Shown: positions 36,177-48,802 of the stretch, in pieces
Layout: each line of letters starts with the position of its first letter
Position numbering within the stretch: position 1 is the first letter of the stretch
Assembly: GCF_025399195.1 (NCBI RefSeq)
Contig: NW_026252117.1
Span: 62,001 to 126,000 of the forward strand
Direction of reading: 5' to 3'
DNA: 64,000 bases
Source of the DNA: Umbelopsis ramanniana AG
Lineage: Eukaryota > Mucoromycota > Umbelopsidomycetes > Umbelopsidales > Umbelopsidaceae
Notes under the pieces: model-generated
Databases searched by the model: none
Told to the model about the DNA's origin: nothing
Seen by the model: the letters and a program-made list of their open reading frames with translations, nothing else
Position numbers and translations under genes: made by a program

Positions 36177-36572
36177 TTATTTCTTCTTGATCGAAGCTCT
36201 CTTGCCTTGTCCTAATCATAGAAAAAACTTTAGTAAGCGCTAACGAACTACTTCGTAATATTGAGATTATATCGCGTATGTTACAATACCTTTCTTTGGA
36301 GCACCCTTTCCTCGACGCTTTCTTCGGGCAATTTCATCCAATCGTTCCTTTTCGTCAGTGTCGATGAGATTGAGTTGTGGAAATGCTGCCTTGATGTCAC
36401 GGAAGTGTACAAGGGGTTGTGGATAGTAGCTGGACACAGTGGGTCCAACTAATCTTTCGCGCAAGATTTTGTTGCCGGAGCGAGCCGCGGTTGGGTTGTA
36501 TACAGTGCTGAATATCTTGCATGCTGTCCGTGTGAGTTTGGCCAGCCTAGCCGGCGTTGGTGGGGTTGCCAT
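36177..36572 (-). CDS. MRPS33: Mitochondrial small ribosomal subunit protein mS33
   Basis: Component of the mitochondrial ribosome small subunit (yeast Rsm27). Two exons on the minus strand: 36572-36290 and 36211-36177; 105 residues (human 106). The protein is basic, with RLAKLTRTACKIFSTVYNPT, then SGNKILRERLVGP and SYYPQP. The C-terminus, created by the splice, reads GKGAPKKGQGKRASIKKK and matches the conserved basic tail of the family. The unspliced frame would instead end in GIVTYAI, so the tail itself supports the intron. Start is the ATG at 36572, in MATPPTPARLAKLTR, with no upstream alternative in frame nearby. Confidence 0.9.
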
Positions 36573-36915
36573 TGGACCTGTAGGGAATCAAACTTGGTTA
36601 GAAGTGTCAAAAAAAAAAAAGCGTAAACAAATTGTGCACGTGATACCAGATGAAATTCATTGGGATTCCGATCCAGAATATCAGGCACAGGCAACAGCTT
36701 GTTCAAGTAGATTATAATTTAATGTTATCGTAAACATAGTACCCTGATTTTGATGTTCAGGCTAAAATTGCAAGATGCAAAGTGAACAAAGCTTCCATAT
36801 GGCAAGCATCGCATTTGGCCAAAAATATCAAAAAATAAAGAAAATGAACTACACTAAGACTACATTATCAAATGAAACCATAGCTATTAAACTACCTTGC
36901 AAGTTAAACAATGCA
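36573..36915. other. Short intergenic region
   Basis: About 340 bases between the MRPS33 start and the stop of the glutamine synthetase-like gene, both on the minus strand. It holds an A-run near 36609-36620 and AT-rich sequence consistent with a promoter plus terminator. No gene is seen. Confidence 0.55.
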
Positions 36916-38609
36916 TTAAATAAGTTCCAGGTATCTTTTCGTCTCAAAGTCAGTGACAGCTGTTTGCCAGAGTCGCCATTCGTGCTGCTTGACTTTCGCA
37001 TAGTGGTCAACAAAAGAGTCGCCAAGCACTTGTCTCGCAACAGAATCAGGTTGAGACATTTGTTCGTAAGCTTCTTGAAGAGTTCGAGCCAGTCTTGTTC
37101 CGGTTGCGTTGTCAGCTGCTGCATCACCGCCAATTGGAGCAATTGGAATTTCTTTCTTATTGCGAATACCCCAATGGCCGCAAGCTAATACAGCGGCAAT
37201 TGCCAAGTGAGCATTAATATCGGCTCCACTAACTCTCTATTGAAACGAAATGATGAATATAAATGGCTATTTGAATTAGATGTGAAGCAGATACGGGGCA
37301 AGAACTAACCATTTCTATTCTGGTCGCTGATTTGGAGCATGATGGTGGAATAATGACTCGAATGGCTCCGAGTCTGTTGTCGATACCCCAACTTACAGTA
37401 ACAGGAGCCCAGTAATTTTCGACAAGGCGCTTGTAACTATTGACAAAATGTTAGTCCCAAACTACAAAGTCACCAAAAGTGGATTGACTGGACTTTATAG
37501 ATAAAGTGGCTTACCTGTTGACTGTAGGTGCAAGAACGGCAAGTATGCTTGGCAAGCCTAGAAGAATACCTGCTACGAAATGCTTCATGGTCTGGCTCAT
37601 TCCATCTTTGCTGGACTTGTCCTCTGGTACGAAGACGTTATTGCCATCTGTGTCTTTCAAGCTGAAATGGATGTGACCTGAGCACCCCGGAAGATCATTC
37701 CACGGCTTGGCCATGAACGATGCAATGAAACCATGATTAATGGCTAGTTGCTTTATGGATGTTTTAAACAGGACAGCTCGATCGGCCGACTCCATGGCAT
37801 TATTGTAAGCTAGTGCTGCCTCAAATACACCAGGTCCCGTCTCTGTGTGCCATCCCTCAATGTCAACTTTGAAATCTCGAAGCAAATCATAGGCCTCGTC
37901 ATAGAATTGCTGATTTTGTGTTGGACGTAATAATGAATAGCCAAACATGCCTTGTGTTAGTGGGGTCAGCCCAACATAATTTTTCTCAACCAGACTTTCC
38001 GGAGTTTCTAATATACCCGTCATTAGTGGTGGCTCACGGTTCAACAATGGTAATTGAGAATACAAGATAACGAACCTTTAAAATTGAAAAATTCAAATTC
38101 AACACCACAGTATGCTGTGAGTCCATCCTCTTCCAACTTCTTGGTGACTTGTCGCAGCGTTGATCTCGGGCAGCAATAGAGTGGGTCGAGCGTCTTTGGA
38201 TGAAATAACTCTACCAAGAAAAAGGCGAGATTGTTCTCCCACGGTATACGTCTAAAGCTGTTGAGGTCAACCTTGGCCACCAGATCGGAGAACCCAGAAT
38301 CCTCATCGCTGAACTCAACACCCGTCATGTACACCTTGTCATGTATATCCCATCCAAATATGACCGAGCAAAACCCTTAATGAGACAAGAAGCATATATG
38401 GGTGTAAGTTGAGTATGAAATTACCAAGATGATCAACTCGAATAGGCAGGCTTACCGAAGCCATCCTTGAGGATGCTTAGAAACTTGGACTTCTGCATGA
38501 CTTTACCACGTAGGACACCGTCAATATCGACAGCAGCAACTTTGACCTTTGCGTCATTGTCTAGTTCCTTGGTGATGTTGCTGATGAGTTTCTCTTGTGT
38601 GGTCGCCAT
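36916..38609 (-). CDS. Glutamine synthetase-like enzyme (type I fold, lengsin/FluG-C-like)
   Basis: Member of the glutamine synthetase superfamily, probably an ATP-dependent gamma-glutamyl ligase. Exons on the minus strand: 38609-38456, 38375-38076, 38007-37515, 37436-37310, 37236-36916; 464 residues. Visible blocks are the beta-grasp start VAAVDIDGVLRGKVMQK, DPLYCCPRSTLRQV, YCGVEFEFFNFKG, WHTETGPGVFEAALAYN, GCSGHIHFSL and WGIDNRLGAIRVIIP, in the order of the GS active site. Length and motif spacing resemble type I GS-like proteins (lengsin, the C-terminal half of FluG, gamma-glutamylpolyamine synthetase). They do not resemble the approx. 360-residue type II enzyme that fungi use for ammonia assimilation. 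No amidohydrolase domain precedes it, unlike FluG. The true substrate is unknown. Confidence 0.88.
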
Positions 38610-38921
38610 TTCAAAGGGTCAAATGTGAAAAAGGGCGATTGAGTGTTGAATAGACAACTAGTCAGTACTCGATAAGTAGACTGGCAAGGGAGGGTTTAAC
38701 GCCTTGGGGGTTTTAAGCCAAACTTTCACAGGCTGCGTTATCTGTGACGCATGTGTCAAGCGCTCATACTCCGCATTTGGATCACCAGAAAGTATCATCA
38801 GGGCAATTGTGTAATAATAACATCCCCCTTCTTAACATTATTTAATGAATATAATAAACATAGAACTCTCAAGCAATGACCAACTTGACGCTGGAGAAAA
38901 AACCATTATAATGTACAAAAT
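38610..38921. other. Intergenic region
   Basis: About 310 bases between the ATG2 stop and the start of the glutamine synthetase-like gene, which follows on the same (minus) strand. AT-rich; promoter and terminator sequence only, as far as I can see. Confidence 0.55.
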
Positions 38922-41900
38922 TTAACCTCGCTTGTATTTCTGAAATAGGTATAATGGTTAGTGAAGTCATCTTAACATTACACAGATCTGTCAAACTTAC
39001 CTCAACACTCTGGAGTTTTTGTCCTGGGTCAATTGTATTTCGAATACCAACGAGAACATTGGCAAATGCTTCAGAGAACCCTATTAGCGGTCGGATCACC
39101 GCCACAGGCACGGCCCTAATGACCGCCTTGGCCGTTCCGTGAGGACCTTCACTTTCTTGTATCTCCGTAGGAACAGCAAGGACGGTGTGTGCTGCTGATT
39201 TAATATTTTTGCTCAGACTATGGTACGCATGCTGTAACCCTTGCGATAAATCGGATGGCTGATCTGCGAATTTGCTAATAACTTCTTGCGTGTCGGAATC
39301 GGAATCATTGGGTCGCCGCTCGTCCGGCCTCGTATCGAAATCATCGTCATCATGCGTGTCTGCGTCATTGGGCATGATGGGCGAGAAGAAATCATCTGCT
39401 TGTTCAAGTATGACTTGCGTTCCAGCAGCTAGGCGACTTCCAATCTTGATCGCTTCCATGGTAGTTGCTCGAGCAAACGATTGTGTTCCTCGCTGTAGAC
39501 CTATTTTGAATCCACACAATGAGGGGTTAATGATGCTGTAATTGTGTTTTACCACAAACACATATGCAAGAAGTCATTAAAAATACCTCGAATAATTCGT
39601 CCATCCTTTCTATATTGTTCTATTGGTAGGAGAACGAGATCTGCAACCCCAGAACCGATGTTCACGACAGATTGAATTGATGATACGCCAGTAACCACGT
39701 TTCCCAGCTGTGTATCACGAATATGTGGTAGCCAATGATTCAGCACAGCTTCCGCTAGCCTATCATATCCTTTGATACCAGTCAGCCTGACATGACTGAG
39801 GTTCATTTCTGCTGCATCCAGGTGAAAGAAGTTCACTATTTCTGCAAATTGTCCTTCCTTCAAGCTACCATAGTTGACGTGTTTTGGTCGATAATCCACC
39901 TTCATAATCACAGGGTATATTTCAACGTGTTCTGTTGGAACATGAAAGAGATTAGAAGAGGACGTGTGAATAGGAAAAAGCACACGGATTTTTAGGTTAA
40001 ACTTACGGAAGAAAGTAGTATTCTGCGTTCTTTGCTTTCGCTTCGAGGAACTGCGTACTTCCGGCTGAACCATCGGAGTAGATTTGAGAAATTTGGCATC
40101 AAATGAGAAAAAGTTGATCAAGAAGATGACAGCGTCTTGATCAACGTAAAGCCGCATAGGTAATATACGAAATTTCAGCCGGTGTTCTTCTGCACTCTCC
40201 GATGGTACTGGTCTAACACTTGTTAGCTCAAATCGAATCATATTGGATCCTCTTTCCCGTGGATGCATATCTGATCGCATATAAGAGAGGAATTTGCGGT
40301 ACATGGAGGTTTTGATATGGTCCAGTATCTCAAAATCACGCACACTTATATACAAGTGTGATGCAAGCTGTCCAGTACTTGGAAGCAAATCGAATTCTAC
40401 ATTGATTTGTTCAAGTCTGATTTCGATCCTTGCCGATTGGGATCGAGTATTTTTGGTCCGCCGTGAGCCTCGTCTTGAACTGCCTCTGGGATGAAGGCTG
40501 TCAGGCGAGCTAGCAGACCTTTGATGATGCATAGCTGGCCGTTTACCATCTCTTACATTGGAGTTATAGCGGAACTGGGTGTATTGACTTGTGGTGTCAC
40601 TAAAGTCTTCCCCTATATAGCCAGCTTCAGAGCTTGCTCTTTGATGTGATAGCCTGCTGGGATCGTACAGAGGTGAAAAGTCATCTTTGAAATGGCTAGG
40701 TGATTGAACAGGAGATCCATGTCTTTCGGGCTCCTCAAAAGTTGGCGAGTGCGGTTGAGCTTGAGGAACACTTGGGCCACTGGAGTAAGATTTGGACGGC
40801 CCTGATGGATGTTGCGCGAAATACTGTCGAGTATGCCGCCAATCGTAACCATCGTAAAGCTTACACACAACTGTAAAATCCTTCAGCCTGATTCGTTTTA
40901 TACTGTTTGAAATATCCACTCTAGGCTTCTTGGGTGCATTTGGCTGGTTGTTCGAGAAATGTTTCTCATCGAGTACAAAGGTAGTAGGCGCATCGTTTTC
41001 ATCCATAATGTGAATAATGTCTTCATGAATTGGAGTAGCGTTTTGGCGTCTCGGTTTTCTTGGAGGGACGATAAACATCTCTTCAAAGTCCTTGCTTGGC
41101 GAGGCACCACGACGGTTATCAGTCGGTGACTTGACAGCAGTGTAGTATTCTTCCACATACTCCATATCATTCGACACTGTATTTGTGCTTTCACTAACTG
41201 GCGTATCTTGAAGAACAAATGCTTGTTCATCCAAACTCGCAAGCATATTGGGAGTATTCACGTTCAGAGTAGTTTCGTTTGGAGCGATGTCTTCGTCAGA
41301 TTCCTCGGATGGCTGATCTTCAAATGGCTGATCTTCGGATGGCTGATCTTGCTTAGACGAAGCCGTTACAACGGATATTAAGTTCATAATAGTAGGAAGA
41401 GAGTCTTTGCAGACTTCGATGCCCAAAACATGGTTTGTCAGAGCAAGGTCTAAGGATAGCTGTTCTTCTTCCCTCATAGCAACTGAAACATTAACTTTCA
41501 TATCTCGCATAGCTAGGCACCGCGCCATGCCGACGTTTCGCCACCAACGGGAAGCGCTAACGCTGTGCCCCTTTAGTCGAGTGACGGCATCCATTTCGCT
41601 TAGCTCCCCACGATCGTCACAGATATATAGGTCAAGCGCACGGGTTTGGCAATTGACCGAGAGGCGTTCTTGATTTGGAAACACTTCAGTCACCACCTAT
41701 CAGAAGACTAGTTGGTCAGATATGAGCCGTCTTACACAAAATGTACAAAATAAACAAACCTTCAGTTCATCTAGAACAACTGCAGCAACCAAAGGGTTAT
41801 CTGATGGCCTGTATACAATGGATGTATCACTGACTGTGACATAAACTTTGATGAACGTATCAGGAGGGTCTATGATGTTCATCTGTGGAGTGAAGTTCAA

Positions 41901-44900
41901 ATCAGTAAGTGTGGGAAGCTGGAGAGATTGTTGAAAGCTTGTATCATTATTTTTACCGTGGATGGACCATTCTGGAACTTGACCAAGTTGTCGATGAATG
42001 AAACATCAGAGTTATAGTTGAACTTGAGATTGGAAATGACAACATTGGTGGTCTTATCTTGCACATTTTCAGCAACATTACTCTGTAGTTTTGTCATAAG
42101 TGCTATCATGGGTGCTGTGTACTATATAAAGGATGTTAGTACTCGAGAGCCAAAAGCTTTGAAAAATGGTACTACAAACCTGAAGGGATTTAGGGATAGT
42201 TCTTTCAAGCAACAATTCTACTTCATTCTCAGACTTCACTTCAAACAATAGTATCTCATCAATATCCAGCGTTGTGATATTTTCATCCTGTCAAGTATAG
42301 TGAGAAACTAGTATTGATCTTATAAATGACATTATCAAATTACTACCATACCTGACCCAAATTCCTTATTGCCGCAAAATATTGGAAGTTGGACATAATT
42401 GCGTCGTACGTGGAAATCTTTTTTGCTCCATCGGCATCTTCTTTTTGATAATGAAGAGTCCATTCAGCTAAAATAAAAGATGATGGCATCATTACATTGA
42501 TCTGTGATAAGCATCCATAAATATGAATCTCACCTCTTTGAAGACATGCCATGATCGATAACAAGGTGGGATTGCTATTGTTGGGAGGAGGTCCAGGAAA
42601 TGATTGGGTGCCGTTTTCAGGTTGATCGAACGAGGACGTGCGATTTTGGAAATCGTCTTGATACTCCGTTGTCGTATTTCCTGAACTCCTGGGCAGATTT
42701 TGACGCTCAGTGACATTTGCATCTTGCTGATCATTTTTTGTCGCAGCTAAGAATCGTGGCTGCCAGAGAATCAAGTCGTTCTGTATAATTTGAACACGAT
42801 CCCAGGTGTCCTTTGCAAGATTCATTCTAGTGAGGGGCAGATTGCATTGGACGGAAATAATCTGAGAACAATGAATGCGTAAGTGGATTGTGCGGCCGAT
42901 GATAAAAGGTAGACAAAAGAAAAGCTGTAGACATCTTACCGATGATTCAATTGAAAACTTTTTAAATCGAGCAGACAACTCTGATTGCTCTTCCCTTGGT
43001 ATATGTATTTTCTCCTCCTCATCTTCAACGTTTTGATCACGTTTCAGATTTTCGAAGATCGAATATGGTATGTTTTGATCTGCTGAAGGATCGAAAGCAT
43101 GAAATCGATTGTCGTTCTTCGCTTTTTCAGGTTGTGGTGAAGAAATAGCGATGTTGACTGTCGTCAATCGTTTAGAAGGCGCTTTGCCTATCGCAGTAGT
43201 GGTTGGTAGCTCTAACGGAGGTTTAACCATAAACCAACAGGTCGGTTCCATATCTGCAAAGCGTGTGGTCAATTTGATTTCTCCAATGAGAATAGCAATG
43301 AAAATCATCTCACCATTCGCTTTCTTCAAAAATATATTGGCACTTTCGATTTCAAACTGAATACGCAATTTTTCTGCAAGCTGAGGGGTATCAAATGCGC
43401 CTGGCGATCCAATATGCAAATAATCAATGTCTTCCAGTGGCTCAGTTTGTGGAGGAAAAGCTGACTGCTCGTAATTCGTATTGTTTTCCAATCCTGTATT
43501 TCGAGAACAAAGCTTTCGTATATCAATTATTAAGAAGTCCTCATGTATCAGTTGAGTCGTTTCTCCTCTGGATTTTGCGTTCGTCATATCAGGAGTTAGC
43601 AGTATAATTCTTATAAACGGCAGTTTGATGCTGTGATTTCTGATCACACTTTTGCTATTAGGTAACTGTTTGAGATCTGCGTATATGTCATCCTCACTGG
43701 TTTGCCGAGGTATTCTACAAGACTGCAAGTGAGCATTCTGAAAATTTTGACAATTTATGAAGAGAGACACAAACCTCCTTTGTGAAGCGCGACCCTGCGT
43801 TACGGAAGGTATATCTTCATCAAATTTCTTTGGTCGATTGATAAATGCAAAAGCAAACTGTTCCAATCTATCAACCATACGTATATCCACATTCAATTGC
43901 AATGGCTTTGTCTCCATTGCGATCTCTGAAAGAGAGCGCATTAATGATTAACCCTTCCCTAAAGTGTATCATATAAATCTCACTCACCTTGTCGAGCAGG
44001 AGAATCAGTTCTTCCTTCCCATGACTCAATTTTGAATCGTAGTGTGTCTTTTTTCACGTCAGTTTGTGGAAGCTCTGCTAGGCTGATCGTTGAAAAGCCT
44101 TGATCACTTCTATAGGTCTTTGGGATGTTCTCATTAAATCGCAAGACTGGGTTGTACATGTCATATCGTAACCTTGACATTCCGGGTAATTGTTGCTGAT
44201 TATTGCTGCGGCTAGCCAGCCACTCGTGTATAGAAATGTCGGAAATACGAATGTCTAGCGCGTTCTTGGGAGGCATCACTTCCTCAATTTTATCTTCAGG
44301 CATTGGACTTCCCGGCGTTCTACTTGTTCGTGACCTATTTCCAGATAAGTTCACGGCGCTTAATGAAGACCAATCCTTGAAACGCAATATGAAGTGGTTT
44401 AATGAGATCTTGAGGTGATCGGTATCGAGCGATTCAGGACTTGGGGCTGAGAAAAATCCGGGTGGTACGGACGTCTCATTCATTAACAAGTACAAGTTGG
44501 CAGAGTTAAGCGAAAACTTGATTTTGACTGGTGCTGCTTGCTTTTGATGATGCAAATTTGAAAAGCTCATGATATTACTTGTATTTCCGTAATTAAACTC
44601 TGTCATTGGATTGGTATTACGTGGTGAACTGGAGATTGAACCTGCATGTCTTTCTTGTCTCCGTCTTGCATCAAGTGGTATATTATCAAATCGCGAATGG
44701 GTACGTATATTGGTCTCGAATCGTTTTTCCTGACCATGATGCAGTGGTGATTGTCCTTGGTATATGGGAGGAGATTCTGGGGTATCAAAATCATGCATAC
44801 TCGAATTCATCAATTCCTCCAAGTTCTCAGTATCTTCATCCGAAGGTGATCTCGCCATAGTATCATGTTCTTGAGCTGCTTCACTTTCAGGACTGTTATT

Positions 44901-46352
44901 TGTCGAAGTTAGCATTTCCAGAACTTCGGTCATCCAGACTACCTGTTTTGGAGATAAAGCTATGCAGATAGAGCTCACAAGCACATCCAGTTGTTTCATG
45001 CTCAGCCTACTTTGATCCTGTATTGCCGATGACCACTCAGCCGGTGGACCAGACGCAAACTTGAATCTCAGCCAGTTCTCCTTGTCAACTGTTGAAAATA
45101 TCAGCGCTTCATAATTCAAATCAACTGGTATATTTGGCGATAATCGTGATGACTGTTGCGGTGTAATGGATCCACTGAGATGACTATCACCCAATGCACT
45201 ATGAAACATGCTAGAGTCATTCATCTCTGAGTCGCTCTGATCTGATACCAAGGAGGATTCCTTCATCAATGTTCCGAGGTCAGGGTTGCTTGCTGTAGCA
45301 AACGATTGCATAGAAGCCTCTAAACTCGACCGAATCCAAATAGTGGGAGATGTCACAACCAGAATTTTTATGGATTCATTCACGGCGGGTGGCAGCAATA
45401 TGCTGGATGCTTGCATGCTTACGTCTGGAGGTGATGGCTCCCTGCTGTTACCGTCGGATAATCCTGGTGTTTCATCAAAATATGAAATGCTGGGTATCTG
45501 AATGTCGAGAAAATAGTCGTGGATTTCATTTGCGATTGTATTTGAATTGATATTTGAATTGTTTTGCGCATTGAGTGCTATATTTGAAGTATGATGAAGT
45601 CTCAAAACCGAATCAATCACTTTGATTTTGATCTTAGCAAGCATTTTGTCAATAACTTTTGTGATGACTTGTAGTCCTTCTAAATTTGCGTCTTGTTGAT
45701 TCACGAAATCCATGTTCGGTGACTCCGCTGAAGAAAGGTGAATTGATTGTCTGAGTTCCTCATCTTCATTTGGCGGGACTTCAGTTTTCAAAAAGTCGCC
45801 AGCAAGGTGCATCGAGGTGGATAGCATGGGTTCTTCATCTGTGTGTTGCTTGTCTATATGATTCAAGAGTGTTATTGTATGGCATGGAGAGCTGACATTA
45901 GGTCTTTTGTATGACACCGTACCTTTTCTAGGTCTTTTAGCCTCTGGTTTGAATGTTAGGCGCAAACCCCGCATTTCCAGAACGATATCACCGCTCCAGA
46001 AATTAGACCACGGTAATGATGCAGTGATTCCTCCAATATGGCCTTCTGTTATCGTAAAGGGTGTATCTGCCAGAATCTCATCAAGTACCTGTGACAAATC
46101 GAACAAGACCATGAATATCGAGATAATACACAACTACAAGCTAAGAGTATGGCTCACCTCTAAATTGAGATCCAAATCCCTCAATTCAATGCAGCCATTG
46201 ACAAGTTCGACATCAAAGTTCTCAAAATCGAGCTCTTGTGCTAGAAAACGCCCTATAGACTTACGCAAAAGGAACTTGTATAGTCTTTTCTGGATGTTAC
46301 TGGGTATTGCAAATGCAGTCCACCCGGAAGATAATGCCTGCCATGCCTTCAT
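38922..46352 (-). CDS. ATG2: Autophagy-related protein 2 (bridge-type lipid transfer protein)
   Basis: Rod-shaped lipid channel that supplies phospholipids from the ER to the growing autophagosome together with ATG9 and ATG18. Exon blocks on the minus strand: 46352-46158, 46088-43988, 43925-42352, 42287-42180, 42121-41957, 41882-41760, 41696-39587, 39500-39001, 38939-38922. Four further GT...AG introns, all in frame, probably interrupt them: 45922-45839, 42939-42862, 42533-42468 and 40006-39932. The result is about 2196 residues. The chorein N-terminus is clear (IPSNIQKRLYKFLLRKSIGRFL, then VELVNGCIELRDLDLNLE). The C-terminal ATG2 signatures are VEIYPVIMKVDYRPKHVNYG, NHWLPHIRDTQLGNVVTGV, GVADLVLLPIEQYRKDGR and RGTQSFARATTMEA. 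The middle is Ser/Asp-rich and disordered. The last exon codes just five residues, ending KYKRG. Confidence 0.95.
41305..41349 (-). repeat. 15-bp tandem repeat (x3) inside ATG2
   Basis: Three head-to-tail 15-base units (41305-41319, 41320-41334, 41335-41349) encode EDQPS/EDQPF/EDQPS in the disordered middle of ATG2. Two units are identical and the middle one differs at two bases. It is a recent in-frame expansion in a linker. Confidence 0.9.
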
Positions 46353-46836
46353 TGAAAGATAGCAATCCGGTGTAATCGCAAGCACAGATAAATAAAGTCT
46401 ATTGGCGATATTACAAGTTAGAGTTGACTGGTCACCTGTTGGTTCAGCTGCCAGACAATCAGCCAGCAGGATGCCAGAAATATTTCATGTACAAAAATAA
46501 AGTATTTCTGTGAAAAGAAACTTAATTTCATCATTCAAACGCTTTTGCGAAGAGTGCAAAGATCAAAAGTATATAGTCATTCTTGTTTGGCTTAGCACAC
46601 TAAAGGGTTATAAAGAGTGCTTAGAAAACACTAATAAACGAGGGTGGATCCTAGAGAATCGTCCGCTCCACGAATGTATTAGCAAAGTAAAGTTTACTAC
46701 GCCAATTATTTACACCAATAGAATCCATCTCGAACGATGACGTAGTAGTCCTGTTCAGTCCCACTTCCCCGTGCACGCGTAATTGTTCGTGCCTGTCTAA
46801 CCTTTCCAACCGTCAGAGTTTCGAATACTGCCCAAC
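46353..46836. promoter_or_regulatory. Divergent promoter region ATG2 / RPN9
   Basis: About 480 bases between divergent start codons. A perfect ACGCGT lies at 46775-46780, 57 bases before the RPN9 start. One such hexamer may be chance. The typical proteasome element GGTGGCAAA was not found on either strand. Confidence 0.5.
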
Positions 46837-48340
46837 ATGCAACGAATGGATGTTGACCTCGATGTACCTGCCTTCCTCAACTCAGAGAAGCAAAATGTTC
46901 CTAGCAATCTTCAGCATTACTACGTAGACTTTGAGGATCTTTATGACAGAAAGTATGTGACTGGGCCGTTATTAGACTTGCTCGACTTGAGTTTTCGTCC
47001 TTATACCTTGAAATTTTCAGGCTTTGGCATCAACTTACACAAAAGGTTCTGGAATACTTAAATGAGCCTGAATCCGGTCCTTACCAGATATCGCTATTCC
47101 AAAAGTTCGTTGTCGATTGGGAATCCAAGATCAACAAGCTCTCTCTCGTATACATTGGTTTGACTACCGCACGAAAATTCACAGGTATGAGTCTTAGAGC
47201 CCATGAGTGATTTGTCTGCTTAAAATGTTTCTTGCTGACATATGTGTACTTGTAGAACTGCAAGATTCGGTCAACTTCTTGTCTGAAATTATCACAAAAG
47301 TTGACACCCCCGAGACGAAGGATGCATATGTGTACGCGGTGATGGAAGCGGCATACTTCAAGTTGTTGATGGGCCAAACGGAAGAAACGAAAAAGGCGAT
47401 TGATGAGTGTGAAAAGATTTTGGATCAATTCGATAGCGTCGAAACCGTCATATATGCCTCATTCTACCGCGTTAGTGCAGAATACTTCAAGGCTGAAGCG
47501 GACTATGCTCAATACTACAAAGGAGCTTTGTTATATCTCGCATGCATTGATATCAACAAGCAATTGACAAAGAAGGAGAGGGAAGACCGAGCGTTTGATT
47601 TGGCAATTGCAGCATTGCTTGGTAACACCATATACAACTTTGGTGAATTGGTGAGGACAAAATGTTCATAGTTCGGCCGTGTGAACTACTAGCGTACTGA
47701 CAATTTTTACAGCTCATGCACCCTATATTGGATTCCTGGACCGGCACCGAACATGAGTGGCTGAGAACGCTTCTATTTGCTTTTAACGCTGGTGATATCG
47801 GCAAATTCGAGTCATTGGCAGGACATTTCAGTGAATTGGTAAGACCGAGAATGGTTGAGCACATGGTTTCTCATATTGCTGTTTGACTTGGTTACTCATT
47901 CTACTCAAATGCATTAGCCTGTCTTACAACAAAACCTGGATTCCCTTAGTCGAAAAATCTGTTTAATGTCTCTTATTGAAGCTGTGTTCAAGCGATCAGG
48001 AGATAATAGATCCATTCCATTCTCAGACATTGCTGCAGAAACCCGCCTTCCCAATGACGAGGTAAGATTTATTAAAAATACAGGATTCCGTCACATTGAC
48101 TGGCGCTAATCGGATTTTTTTTAGGTGGAACATTTGGTTATGAAGGCACTTTCGTTAAATCTTATCCGAGGTTCAATTGACCAGGTTGACCAGACTGTAA
48201 ATGTCACTTGGGTCCAACCCAGAGTTCTTGATAGAGATCAGATTGATGGAATGCGAAAGCGACTCGATATCTGGAACAGGGATGTCAACAAGATTGCAAC
48301 ATTTGTGCAGCAAGAAGGTGGTGAAGTCTTCGCGCAGTAG
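46837..48340 (+). CDS. RPN9: 26S proteasome regulatory subunit RPN9 (PSMD13)
   Basis: PCI-domain subunit of the 19S regulatory particle lid. Exons: 46837-46952, 47021-47184, 47256-47650, 47713-47838, 47918-48061, 48125-48340; 386 residues (yeast 393, human PSMD13 376). The helical repeat region contains KLWHQLTQKVLEYL, QKFVVDWESKINKLSLV and DAYVYAVMEAAYFKLLMGQ. YYKGALLYLACIDINKQLT leads to the PCI domain (KICLMSLIEAVFKRSGDNRS, IPFSDIAAETRLP, VEHLVMKALSLNLIRGSID). The C-terminus WVQPRVLDRDQI then RLDIWNRDV is the conserved lid-bundle helix. Start ATG 46837; a second ATG three codons on is equally possible. Every join keeps frame. Confidence 0.97.
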
Positions 48341-48802
48341 ATTGAATAATGGAGATACATAGTTGTTCGTAAATAAAGCCTCTTCAGTGGTAGTACTGAT
48401 ATCAATGTTTGATATGCGTAAATATACGGAAACCTTGCGTGGCAAACGCAAGTCTGTTTATGAGATTGCAATACCACAGATGACATTGAACGTACCAAAT
48501 AATTACTGCAGTATGTTTGCCATGCAGTGTCCAACTTCATATGTTATTTGCATGGCTACCGCTTTGAATTATGATTTCAGTCAGCGGTGTTAATTTACTG
48601 TCGCTCAACCCTCCACAAAAAAAAAAAAAAAAAGTTTACGTCTCAGTGCTACAAAATCTGTATGCATTGTTAGCCCTCAAAGAAACAATGCAAAGCAATG
48701 ATCAACTAAAGACTGTAAATGAAACTGAAGTAAGCCTCAACTGAACAATCTACTTACCTGTTGTCGCCTACATTTTCGTCGCATTAACACGGATTCTTCT
48801 TA
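48341..48802. other. Intergenic region with A17 tract
   Basis: About 460 bases between RPN9 and the GLTSCR1-domain gene on the same strand. A 17-base A-run at 48617-48633 is the only notable feature. It could be a nucleosome-depleting poly(dA) promoter element for the downstream gene. No gene is seen. Confidence 0.6.

Noticed and set aside
43723-43774. Possible 52-base intron in ATG2 (GTTTGT ... TTGCAG)
   Set aside because: Removing it shifts the frame away from the conserved CRIPRQTSEDD/LPFIRI segment that follows, so I left it as coding.
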